A DNA stretch of 64,000 nucleotides from CAZUTO01 sp964623085 (lineage in GTDB: Bacteria > Pseudomonadota > Gammaproteobacteria > Pseudomonadales > GM7GCV1), in NCBI GenBank assembly GCA_964623085.1, contig CAZUTO010000001.1:214664-278663 (forward strand). The letters are read 5' to 3'. The position numbers and the translations under genes are program-made. Of this stretch, positions 26,987 through 35,389 are shown piece after piece. Numbering within the stretch: the first letter of the stretch is position 1; each line of letters starts with the position of its first letter. The notes under the pieces are model-generated. The model ran no database searches, was not told the origin of the DNA, and saw nothing but the letters and a program-made list of their open reading frames with translations.

Positions 26987-27682
26987 TTATTCTCTTGATG
27001 GTTCTACCCCGGCCTCATCATTCCGCAGACCATTTTCATTCGTATGCTCATCTGCCTCTGATCTCTCTATTTGAATCTGTAGTATCAGGTCTTCTCGACC
27101 GACGTTAGAAACCTCAGATAGATTGCTTACTGTCGACGTTTGAGGGCGGGCCTCAAACCCGATCGGCGCTGTAAATCCATTTGAGCTCGACGGATCGGTA
27201 ACCTCAACCTCTACGACGTTATCACCTGCAGAACCGTTTTCGAGTTGAGCCGTTTGATACTGTTGTACACCAAATAATGCAAACGCGGCGACAGATGCGG
27301 CCATAGCAAATTGGCTCAAGGGCTTGAAAAAGCGCCTAGATGCTATCGATTGCGGTTGAGATTGAGATTGAGATTGAAGTTCGGGCTGTGGCTGAACTTC
27401 AGATTCAATAGCCGTTCGCACCGCCGCTGATATATCAACACCTTTCGATGCTTCTCCACGAAGCATACTGCCTATTGCGTGATAACTCGCCCATCGCTCC
27501 CTTATGAATTCAGCATTGTCTTCGTCATCAAGGGCACGCCGTAATTCAAACTCAAATTCTGGTATCTCTTCATCAGCAAGTGATTCGCCATCAGCAACTG
27601 ATGATACGGCTAGCCACAGCTTCCCAGCATCGCTGATCTGAGAAAATAATCTGGGTAATTCTGATTGATTGTTTTCTTTCAT
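26987..27682 (-). CDS. rseA: anti-sigma-E factor RseA (MucA-like)
   Basis: Single-pass inner-membrane anti-sigma factor that holds RpoE inactive. The 231-residue protein has the RseA N-terminal domain (LWLAVSSVADGESL, RWASYHAIGSMLRGE), a Gln/Ser/Pro-rich linker (about 98-112), one membrane segment (about 122-139, FAMAASVAAFALFGV) and a periplasmic tail. It is 87 bases downstream of rpoE. The linker is encoded by a hexanucleotide tandem repeat. RseB, its usual periplasmic partner, is missing from the locus. Confidence 0.9.
   Translation of the reverse strand: MKENNQSELPRLFSQISDAGKLWLAVSSVADGESLADEEIPEFEFELRRALDDEDNAEFIRERWASYHAIGSMLRGEASKGVDISAAVRTAIESEVQPQPELQSQSQSQPQSIASRRFFKPLSQFAMAASVAAFALFGVQQYQTAQLENGSAGDNVVEVEVTDPSSSNGFTAPIGFEARPQTSTVSNLSEVSNVGREDLILQIQIERSEADEHTNENGLRNDEAGVEPSRE
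27355..27378. repeat. hexanucleotide tandem repeat inside rseA
   Basis: Four copies of a 6-base unit (GTTGAG, ATTGAG, ATTGAG, ATTGAA) encoding a Gln-Ser alternation on the minus strand in the linker just before the membrane segment. Unit gain or loss would change linker length without breaking the frame. Confidence 0.75.
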
Positions 27683-27769
27683 AAAACTATCTCTGCCTGC
27701 TTCGTTAGCAATGATTACAGCGTATGACTAGGTGGTTTCGAAAAAGTTTCGTTAAACCTTAAAAAAAAT

Positions 27770-28360
27770 TTAGCCGTTAATCAGCGGCGCGATTTTCACA
27801 TTAATGGTTTCCCTAGCCCGAAATATACGAGACCTCACTGTTCCCACAGGGCAATCCATGATTTCGGCGATTTCCTCATAACTCATACCTTCTAGTTCTC
27901 GAAGTGTAATCGCCGTACGCAAATCTTCGGGCAATTCAGCTAAGGTGTTATTCACTACCTTCTCTAGCTCTGATCGATACATTTCCCTTTCAGGCGTATC
28001 GTTCTCTTGTAGGTACTCGCCACCGCTATAGTGTTCCGCATCGCCGATATCAATGTCACTGCCTGGTGGGCGTCGGGTTTTGGTTACAAGATGGTTTTTT
28101 GCCGTATTTACCGCGATCCGATACAACCAAGTATAGAACTGGCTATCTCCCCGGAAATTGCCCATGGCACGATAGGCTTTAATAAACGTTTCTTGGGCAA
28201 CATCCAAAACCTCTGATTGATCTTTGACAAAACGACTAATCACGGCTTGAATTTTGTACTGATACTTGAGGACAAGCAGATCAAACGCTCTATTATCGCC
28301 TTTTTGGACACGCCTCACTAACTGTTGGTCTGATTCATTCTCGCCTGAGGCGGCCATCAT
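27770..28360 (-). CDS. rpoE: RNA polymerase sigma-E factor (AlgU/RpoE)
   Basis: ECF sigma factor for the envelope-stress response. The 196-residue protein has region 2 with DVAQETFIKAYRAMGNFRGD and FYTWLYRIAVNTAKNHLV, and region 4 with LPEDLRTAITLRELEGMSYE and VGTVRSRIFRARE, near identical to E. coli RpoE. The first of two adjacent ATGs (28360) is preceded by GGAG at five bases, which decides the start. I could not find a convincing GAACTT-type autoregulatory promoter upstream. Confidence 0.96.
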   Translation of the reverse strand: MMAASGENESDQQLVRRVQKGDNRAFDLLVLKYQYKIQAVISRFVKDQSEVLDVAQETFIKAYRAMGNFRGDSQFYTWLYRIAVNTAKNHLVTKTRRPPGSDIDIGDAEHYSGGEYLQENDTPEREMYRSELEKVVNNTLAELPEDLRTAITLRELEGMSYEEIAEIMDCPVGTVRSRIFRARETINVKIAPLING

Positions 28361-28504
28361 TTTATACTCCAATTTGTCTTGTGGGTTAGCTGCGATTATG
28401 CTGACCACACCTAATCTATTTGGTTATCTTTCAATCATCCGGCCTTGACCAAGCTTGCGCTCTCGTTAACCGATTTACTGAGCAAATTATTAGACGAAAT
28501 CTAA

Positions 28505-30133
28505 ATGAACGATAGTACTTATTACGATGTTCTTATTATCGGCAGCGGTGCTGCTGGCCTATCCGTTGCACTGGATCTCGCACAATCTACCAGAGTCGCG
28601 ATTCTAAGCAAAACGGCACTACAATCCGGCTCTACTTGGTGGGCACAAGGCGGTATTGCCGCCGTCCTTGATGATTCAGATTCTATCATTAACCACATCA
28701 ACGATACACTGGTTGCTGGCGCAGGCTTGTGCCATGAAAACAGTGTCGCGAATATCGTATCTGCCGGAAAAGAAAGCATCGACTGGCTCGTTGATCGAGG
28801 CGTTGAATTTTCAAAATCCGAAGAAGGTGGCGAAATATATCACCTAACGCGTGAAGGTGGGCACAGTCACAGACGGATTATCCATGCTGACGATGCGACC
28901 GGCAAGGAAGTTAGCAGCTCGTTATCAGACAAAGCGATTGAGCATAAAAATATCGATATCTTCGAAAACCACATTGCTATCGATGTTATTAAGCAGGCCG
29001 ACCAAGGCGAAACAAAAGTAAGATGCAATGGTGCATACGTTCTTGATTGCAAGACCGGAAACGTCACGCTCATTCAAGCAAAGGCCGTCGTGCTCGCTAC
29101 AGGTGGTGCCAGCAAAACTTATCTTTATTCAACTAATCCTGATGGTGCGTCAGGCGATGGCATAGCGATGGCATGGCGCGCTGGCTGCCGCGTTGCCAAC
29201 ATGGAGTTCAACCAATTTCATCCTACCTGTTTATATCATCCAAAAGCCGGATCCTTTCTTATCTCTGAGGCTCTGCGCGGTGAAGGCGCCATATTAAAGC
29301 TCCCCGACGGCGAGCCCTTTATGGCTAGGTTCGACGAACGCGCGGAGCTAGCGCCGCGCGATGTGGTTGCGCGAGCGATTGACCATGAAATGAAGCGGCT
29401 TGGGTGTGATAACGTTTTTCTCGATATCAGCCACAAGCCGAAAGACTTTATCAAAAGTCATTTTCCAACCATTTACGAAAACTGCCTGAATTTCGGTATT
29501 GATATCACTAAAGATGGTATTCCTGTCGTGCCAGCAGCTCACTACACCTGTGGTGGTGTCGTCGTTAATCAACATGGCCAAACTGATCTCAAGAATCTCT
29601 ATGCCATTGGTGAAGTGTCATTTACAGGAATGCATGGTGCCAATCGCATGGCGAGCAACTCCTTACTCGAGTGCATTGTCTACGCGAGGCTGGCCGCGAA
29701 AGATATTGGCGCGAGACTCAATGAAATCCCAAAACCAGATTACGCGGAACCTTGGGATGACACTCAGGTGACGAGTTCAGATGAAGACGTCGTTATCTCA
29801 CACAACTGGGATGAACTAAGACGTTTTATGTGGGACTACGTCGGCATTGTTCGCACAAATAAGCGCCTAGAGCGCGCCCAAAATCGTATTCAATTGCTGC
29901 AACAGGAGATTCACGAATACTATTCTAATTACAAAGTCACCGCTGACCTGATCGAATTGAGAAATCTGGCTGTGGTGGCGGAGCGGATTATTGTTTCCGC
30001 GATACAACGAAAAGAAAGTCGTGGTCTCCACTATTCACTTGATTACCCCGATCAGTCGTCGGTCGCAAAAGATACCATCATGGTTCCGCTAAATTTTGCC
30101 GACCAAGACATGATTGTCAGCAGAAACGACTGA
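28505..30133 (+). CDS. nadB: L-aspartate oxidase
   Basis: FAD enzyme making iminoaspartate, the first step of de novo NAD synthesis. The 542-residue protein has the FAD-binding GSGAAGLSVALDLA, the substrate region HRRIIHADDATG, EFNQFHPTCLYHP and GMHGANRMASNSLLECIVYA. It is divergent from rpoE, the usual gammaproteobacterial arrangement. NadA and NadC are not in the window. It converges with ygfX ten bases downstream. Confidence 0.96.
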   Translation: MNDSTYYDVLIIGSGAAGLSVALDLAQSTRVAILSKTALQSGSTWWAQGGIAAVLDDSDSIINHINDTLVAGAGLCHENSVANIVSAGKESIDWLVDRGVEFSKSEEGGEIYHLTREGGHSHRRIIHADDATGKEVSSSLSDKAIEHKNIDIFENHIAIDVIKQADQGETKVRCNGAYVLDCKTGNVTLIQAKAVVLATGGASKTYLYSTNPDGASGDGIAMAWRAGCRVANMEFNQFHPTCLYHPKAGSFLISEALRGEGAILKLPDGEPFMARFDERAELAPRDVVARAIDHEMKRLGCDNVFLDISHKPKDFIKSHFPTIYENCLNFGIDITKDGIPVVPAAHYTCGGVVVNQHGQTDLKNLYAIGEVSFTGMHGANRMASNSLLECIVYARLAAKDIGARLNEIPKPDYAEPWDDTQVTSSDEDVVISHNWDELRRFMWDYVGIVRTNKRLERAQNRIQLLQQEIHEYYSNYKVTADLIELRNLAVVAERIIVSAIQRKESRGLHYSLDYPDQSSVAKDTIMVPLNFADQDMIVSRND

Positions 30134-30143
30134 GTTTATTTCT

Positions 30144-30539
30144 CTAGTTTCTAATTGCGCGCTGAAGTGCGCGCCAATCATCGTCGCTAAAACTGTCGCG
30201 AAAAAAACAGGCCGAAGATTTGAGCTTTGGCCGTGAAAAAACAATCCAGTGGTGATGTGCGAACCCCTTCTTAAATTCAAACGTTTCAGTATTGGTAATG
30301 GACGCGTCAACATATCGCACATGATAGTGCGCATGCAGTTTTTCTCGCCGAAGAGAAATCGAGTGCGGCAGATGCCACCAAGTAACCAACTCTGATAGCA
30401 TCATCACTATCAGAGTGACGTATAAGAATACTTTAATGGTTAAAGGCAGTATTGGCAGGCTAACCATCGCAAAGGCCAGGGTGAAGCAGACCAAAATAAG
30501 AGTTAGGTGAAACCTAGATGTTGTCGCTTTCAATTCCAT
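30144..30539 (-). CDS. ygfX: YgfX (CptA)-like membrane protein
   Basis: A 131-residue protein with two N-terminal membrane segments (about 12-28 and 33-52) and a basic, aromatic C-terminal domain (HHHWIVFSRP). Sequence similarity is moderate; the call rests on its position immediately downstream of sdhE, as in E. coli ygfY-ygfX. It has been described as the membrane toxin CptA, a role that is debated. ATG 30539 is preceded by AGGAA. Confidence 0.75.
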   Translation of the reverse strand: MELKATTSRFHLTLILVCFTLAFAMVSLPILPLTIKVFLYVTLIVMMLSELVTWWHLPHSISLRREKLHAHYHVRYVDASITNTETFEFKKGFAHHHWIVFSRPKLKSSACFFRDSFSDDDWRALQRAIRN

Positions 30540-30566
30540 TTGTGTTCCTATCAATCAGTCCGTTTA

Positions 30567-30806
30567 CTAACAAGAAACCTTGTCCAGAATAATACCTACT
30601 ATTCTTTTTAAATCAGCGCTTCCCGGTTGAGCTCCCTTCAAGAACCATTGGAACAAATCAGGGTCTTGCTCTTCAAGCAACGCCTCATAGCGGTTTTTAT
30701 CGTCTTCTTCAAGATCATCAAAGTGATCATCTAAAAAAGGCTTTAAAATCAGATCGAGTTCGAGCATGCCCCGCCGGCTTGCCCAATAAAGTCTATTTTT
30801 TTCCAC
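30567..30806 (-). CDS. sdhE: FAD assembly factor SdhE
   Basis: Small protein needed for covalent flavinylation of succinate dehydrogenase and fumarate reductase. The 79-residue protein has the key RGMLELDLIL motif (RGxxE), followed by FDDLEEDDKNRYEALLEEQD and DLFQWFLKG, all conserved in SdhE. It is followed by ygfX after a 27-base gap and is divergent from ygfZ. Confidence 0.93.
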   Translation of the reverse strand: MEKNRLYWASRRGMLELDLILKPFLDDHFDDLEEDDKNRYEALLEEQDPDLFQWFLKGAQPGSADLKRIVGIILDKVSC

Positions 30807-30882
30807 AAACTGCCCTTGGAACGGTGCATGATTGACCGCATATTATAGACACTAAACGCCCCACTACTCGGAAAAATAAAAT

Positions 30883-31896
30883 ATGTCCTCTTGGCTAGAT
30901 ATCGTTGGAACCGATCAATTTGTATCGACTAACGGCCGTCTTGAACTTAAAGACGAAAATGAGCCGTCGTCCGGCGCGCATTATGTTTTGCTCGATTCAC
31001 AAGCGATCCTTTGTATTCAGGGTGAAGATGCTGTCAAATTTCTGCAAGGCCAATGCACGGCTGATGTGGCTGCGCTTGAGGTAGGACAATCCACCTTTGG
31101 TGCTATCTGCACCAACAAAGGCCGAGTCATATCTAACTTTCGTGTTTTGAAAACCTCGGACAGTCTGCTGCTGCGTATGTCTTCCGACGTTGTTAAACCA
31201 ACACTCGAAAGTATCGAAAAGTATGCCGCTTTCTTTAAAGCTCAGTTGAGTGCATGGGTAGCGCCATCAGTCGCTATTCTGAATACAGACGGAACCCAAC
31301 CCTTTGACGAAAAAACTATTCCAAACGGCGTATGGTCAGCAGCCGCAGGCGGTGGCTCTATCGAGCTATACGCTGAACCGAGTCAGGCTGCCTCTGATGG
31401 TGCAAACGCTAGTACCCATGTTAGTGCAGAGCTATATGACTTTCTCGGAAACCATGCGGCGCCAGCTTCAGAGTCCACATGGTACGCCAAGCAGATTCGA
31501 GAAGGGCTTACCAGCATCAATATTTGCACGCAAGAATCATACTTGCCACACCAGCTCAATCTGGATCGTTCAGGCTCGGTAAGTTTTACTAAGGGCTGCT
31601 ATACCGGTCAGGAAATTGTGGCTCGCACGGAATATAGGGGGAAGACCAAACGGCGCACTCTGCCCGTTGTACTGGATACCTCAATCGCTGATTTTCATGA
31701 AACGAGCATCCAGGCTAACGATGAAAGCAAACAAGACGTCGATCTGCTGATGGCCGCGCCGAACAATGGAAAAACCCTAGCCGCGCTCCTGCTTCCCGCT
31801 GATACGTCCAATGAGGGTTCTTTCATCATCAATGATGAACAAGTTGCATATACCCGTCTTCCACTTCCTTATGAATTAGAGAAACCCGAGGGCTAG
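30883..31896 (+). CDS. ygfZ: tRNA-modifying protein YgfZ
   Basis: Folate-binding protein that supports Fe-S enzymes such as MiaB. The 337-residue protein has the GcvT-like fold and the signature KGCYTGQEIVARTEYRG with its conserved cysteine near residue 245. QGQCTADV in the N-terminal half is also typical. It is divergent from sdhE, and its stop overlaps that of ung by four bases (31893-31896), so the two converge. Confidence 0.93.
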   Translation: MSSWLDIVGTDQFVSTNGRLELKDENEPSSGAHYVLLDSQAILCIQGEDAVKFLQGQCTADVAALEVGQSTFGAICTNKGRVISNFRVLKTSDSLLLRMSSDVVKPTLESIEKYAAFFKAQLSAWVAPSVAILNTDGTQPFDEKTIPNGVWSAAAGGGSIELYAEPSQAASDGANASTHVSAELYDFLGNHAAPASESTWYAKQIREGLTSINICTQESYLPHQLNLDRSGSVSFTKGCYTGQEIVARTEYRGKTKRRTLPVVLDTSIADFHETSIQANDESKQDVDLLMAAPNNGKTLAALLLPADTSNEGSFIINDEQVAYTRLPLPYELEKPEG

Positions 31897-32567
31897 ACCT
31901 GCCAATCAATGGCAGTTTTCCCTTTCTTCACAAGATACGCGTTGGTTTGCGAAAAGTGACGGCACCCAAAAAAACCGCGGTGCGCAGATAGCGGCGAAGG
32001 ATGAGGCGCTTTGAGTACGAAGTGCTTTTTCTGATCAATAAACGCACCTTTTTTTTGGGCGTAGCTACCCCAAAGTAAAAAAACCAAACTCTCACGGCTA
32101 TCGTTTAGGGCGCTAATGACACGATCCGTAAATTGCTCCCAACCCTTATTCTGATGAGAGCCGGCTTGGTGTGCCTCGACGGTTAGGGTTGCATTGAGCA
32201 AAAGTACGCCTTGCTCGGCCCAATGCTTTAGCGTTCCATTTTCAGGCCGTTCCAGTCCAACATCGGTAGCAAGTTCCTTATAGATATTGACCAATGATGG
32301 TGGCACTCGAACACCCGGCAACACTGAAAAACAAAGCCCATGCGCCTGATTCGGGCCGTGATATGGGTCTTGCCCCAATACCACCACTTTTACATCGTCA
32401 AAATCAGTAGAGTTAAAGGCTTCAAACCACTGGCTGGCTGGCGGGAATATGGTCTTACCGTTGGCTTTTTCATCCACCAGAAAACGACGAAGATTCACCA
32501 TATAGGGCTGCTCGAATTCACCGCCGATTTGCGTTAGCCAACCTTTGGGTAACTGTATTTCAGCCAT
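31893..32567 (-). CDS. ung: uracil-DNA glycosylase
   Basis: Removes uracil from DNA. The 224-residue protein has the catalytic water-activating motif GQDPYHGPNQAHGLCFSV and the DNA-intercalation loop HPSPLSAHRGFFG, both hallmarks of family 1. The start at ATG 32567 (MAEIQLPKGW) matches the family; a 32588 start would add seven residues. Confidence 0.96.
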   Translation of the reverse strand: MAEIQLPKGWLTQIGGEFEQPYMVNLRRFLVDEKANGKTIFPPASQWFEAFNSTDFDDVKVVVLGQDPYHGPNQAHGLCFSVLPGVRVPPSLVNIYKELATDVGLERPENGTLKHWAEQGVLLLNATLTVEAHQAGSHQNKGWEQFTDRVISALNDSRESLVFLLWGSYAQKKGAFIDQKKHFVLKAPHPSPLSAHRGFFGCRHFSQTNAYLVKKGKTAIDWQV

Positions 32568-32597
32568 CGTTGACGACCTAGCAACCAACCAGAATAA

Positions 32598-34103
32598 TTA
32601 TTCTGGCCGCATTGCTGGAAACAGTAATACATCCCGAATCGATGCAGAATCCGTCAGGAGCATCACAAGTCGGTCGATTCCAATACCCTCTCCCGCTGTC
32701 GGCGGCATACCATATTCTAGTGCACGGATATAATCGGCGTCGTAATGCATGGCCTCGTCATCACCGGCGTCTTTCTCGGCCACCTGAGCCTGAAACCGCT
32801 CTGCTTGATCCTCAGCATCGTTTAATTCTGAAAACCCATTGGCGATTTCACGGCCACCAACAAAAAACTCAAAGCGATCGGCAACAAACGGATTGTCATC
32901 GTTGCGGCGCGCCAGTGGAGAGATCTCAGCTGGGTATTCGGTGATAAAGGTTGGCTGAATCAATCGATGCTCAACGGTCTTCTCAAAGATCTCAACCTGC
33001 ACCTTACCCAATCCGTAGCTATCTTTTAAGGGAATAGATAGCTCGTCGGCTATCGCACGCGCCTGCTTTTCGTCTTGCAACTGTGCCATCGTCCATTGTG
33101 GATTTAGCTCACAGACCGACTCGACAACCGTCATACGCTTAAATGGCTGACTAAAATCGTAGCTGGTCTCGTCGGTAACCTCTCCGCTCTCATCGCGTTT
33201 TGTCGCTGTAAGAGACGTGCTACCGGTAATCTCCAATATCAACTCGCGCAACATATCTTCGGTTAGGCTCATCAAGTCCTGATAGTCGGCGTAGGCTTGG
33301 TAGAACTCGATCATGGTGAATTCGGGATTATGCCTAGTCGACAGACCTTCGTTGCGAAAACTACGATTAATTTCAAATACCCGATCAAAACCACCCACCA
33401 CGAGCCGCTTTAAGTAAAGCTCAGGCGCAATACGCAAATACATATCTAGATCTAGCGCATTGTGATGCGTCACAAATGGTTTGGCAGTTGCACCACCAGG
33501 GATGCTATGAAGCATCGGCGTTTCGACTTCCATAAAATCATTTTTATTCATATATTCACGAATAAAAGCAATTACTTGTGAGCGAATCTTAAACGTTTCT
33601 CTAACTTCTGGATTGACCACTAAATCGACATAGCGCTGACGATAACGAATTTCGGTATCGGTCAAGCCCGCGTGCTTTTCGGGAAGTGGGCGCAGCGATT
33701 TAGTCAGCAGGCTGTACTCCTCTGCATTGACATAAAGATCACCCTTACCTGATTTATGAAGTGCTCCTGACACACCGACGATATCGCCAATATCCCACTG
33801 CCCCCATCGCACCTTAATATCTTCTTGGGTCGTTTTATCCGCATAACCCTGTATGCGCCCTGCTTGATCCTGTATGACCAAGAAAGGACCGCGCTTAGCC
33901 ATTATCCGTCCAGCGATCGAAACTCGATGCATCGCTGCCTCAAGCTCTTCTTTGGTTTTCTCACCAAATTCAGCCTGTAGCTCTGTCGAGCTATACTTTG
34001 GCCGCCAATCGTTCGGAAATGCGACCTTGCCAGATTCGCGAATGCTATTTAACTTTTCGCGTCTTTCCGCGATAAGGTGATTTTCGTCTTGTTGGTCTGT
34101 CAT
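32598..34103 (-). CDS. lysS: lysyl-tRNA synthetase, class II
   Basis: Charges tRNA-Lys. The 501-residue protein has the N-terminal anticodon-binding OB fold (SIAGRIMAKRGPFLVIQD) and the class II catalytic core with motif 2 (RNEGLSTRHNPEFTMIEFYQ) and motif 3 (GEGIGIDRLVMLLTD). It follows prfB by 31 bases, the standard prfB-lysS operon. Confidence 0.97.
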   Translation of the reverse strand: MTDQQDENHLIAERREKLNSIRESGKVAFPNDWRPKYSSTELQAEFGEKTKEELEAAMHRVSIAGRIMAKRGPFLVIQDQAGRIQGYADKTTQEDIKVRWGQWDIGDIVGVSGALHKSGKGDLYVNAEEYSLLTKSLRPLPEKHAGLTDTEIRYRQRYVDLVVNPEVRETFKIRSQVIAFIREYMNKNDFMEVETPMLHSIPGGATAKPFVTHHNALDLDMYLRIAPELYLKRLVVGGFDRVFEINRSFRNEGLSTRHNPEFTMIEFYQAYADYQDLMSLTEDMLRELILEITGSTSLTATKRDESGEVTDETSYDFSQPFKRMTVVESVCELNPQWTMAQLQDEKQARAIADELSIPLKDSYGLGKVQVEIFEKTVEHRLIQPTFITEYPAEISPLARRNDDNPFVADRFEFFVGGREIANGFSELNDAEDQAERFQAQVAEKDAGDDEAMHYDADYIRALEYGMPPTAGEGIGIDRLVMLLTDSASIRDVLLFPAMRPE

Positions 34104-34134
34104 AGTCTTTCGTTATTTGTTTTGCGTTTACCGT

Positions 34135-35230
34135 CTAGATACCGGCTTTTAGTGATGCTTCAATAAATTGGTCGATAGAACCGTCCAATACGGCTTGCGT
34201 ATTTCGCGTCTCAATATTAGTTCTGAGATCCTTAATTCTAGCGTCATCCAGCACATAAGACCGGATCTGGCTGCCCCAGCCAATATCTGATTTAGAGTCT
34301 TCCAGAGCCTGGTTGTCGGCATTGCGCTTTTGTATCTCCAGTTCATAGAGTTTGGCCTTTAACTGCTTCCATGCAAAGTCACGATTGGCATGCTGCGACC
34401 GTTGATTTTGACATTGAACCACTATGCCACTGGGTTCGTGTGTTAAGCGCACTGCTGAGTCGGTCTTATTAACATGCTGACCACCCGCCCCAGACGCGCG
34501 GTAGGTGTCCGTGCGCACATCTGAAGGGTTAATTTCAATCTCGATATTGTCATCAATTTCTGGCGACAAAAACACAGATGCAAACGAAGTATGACGCCGA
34601 CTTCCGGAATCAAAAGGCGATTTACGAACCAATCGATGGACGCCGGTCTCAGTGCGTAACCAACCGAAGGCATAGTCACCCTGAATATGCAGACTGGCAC
34701 TTTTAATGCCCGCGACATCGCCCGCGGAGCACTCGATAAGTTCAGTCTTAAAGCCTTTGCTGTCAGCCCAGCGCAGATACATTCTAAGGAGCATTTCTGC
34801 CCAATCTTGTGCTTCGGTGCCGCCCGATCCAGACTGAATATCCAAGTAGGCGTTGTTTTCATCCATCTCGCCAGAAAACATACGCCGAAACTCAAGTTTG
34901 TCTAACTCTGTGAGAAGAGTTTGGATTTCGGCTTCCACCTCAGTGATTGCCTCTTGGTCGGATTCTTCCACAGCCATCTCGAGCAGCTCTTCGCAATCGG
35001 AGGCGCCTGAATCAAGATTCTCGATGGTTTTAACGATCGCTTCTAGAGCGGAGCGCTCTTTACCAAGCTCCTGAGCTCGTTCTGGCTCATTCCAGACGTC
35101 CGGCTCTCCAAGCTCAAGCTCGACTTCAGCAAGTCGGTCTTTCTTTTGAGCATAGTCAAAGGTACCCCCGGAGCACGTCATTACGCGCACGGATATCCTT
35201 AAGTGAATTGAGCAGCGGGTTGATTTCCAT
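34135..35230 (-). CDS. prfB: peptide chain release factor 2, with programmed +1 frameshift
   Basis: RF2 terminates translation at UGA and UAA. The gene starts at ATG 35230 (MEINPLLNSLKDIRARNDVL), reads 24 codons in frame to CTT, then meets TGA at 35156-35158. The main frame resumes at GAC (35155-35157) after skipping one base, giving a 364-residue protein against 365 in E. coli. The codon-recognition SPF motif (RKSPFDSGSRRH) and the catalytic GGQ (SGAGGQHVNKTDSAVRLTH) are present. The frameshift autoregulates RF2: low RF2 favours slippage. Confidence 0.97.
35155..35170 (-). promoter_or_regulatory. RF2 programmed +1 frameshift site
   Basis: On the minus strand the site reads GGGGGTACCTTTGAC: a Shine-Dalgarno-like G run three bases before the slippery CTT, then TGA followed by C. 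It matches the E. coli layout (GGGGGTATCTTTGAC) apart from one base. It allows +1 slippage when termination at UGA is slow. Confidence 0.95.
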
Positions 35231-35389
35231 TGCGCAGCCTAAAGCAGCCTTAAAAAAGAGCGGCATTCTACGCGAAAAACAGTGGGTTAAATAGACATAT
35301 TGGATGTCGAGAAAAAGAATTGAGCCTGTTCGAAATTCTACATTCGTCCTTAACTAGGCTAGGGAATCACAGTCGAATTGAAGCCTCCC

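Noticed and set aside
28361..28504. Possible sigma-E autoregulatory promoter for rpoE
   Set aside because: I looked for a GAACTT-type -35 with a TCTGA-like -10 on the minus strand and found no acceptable pair.
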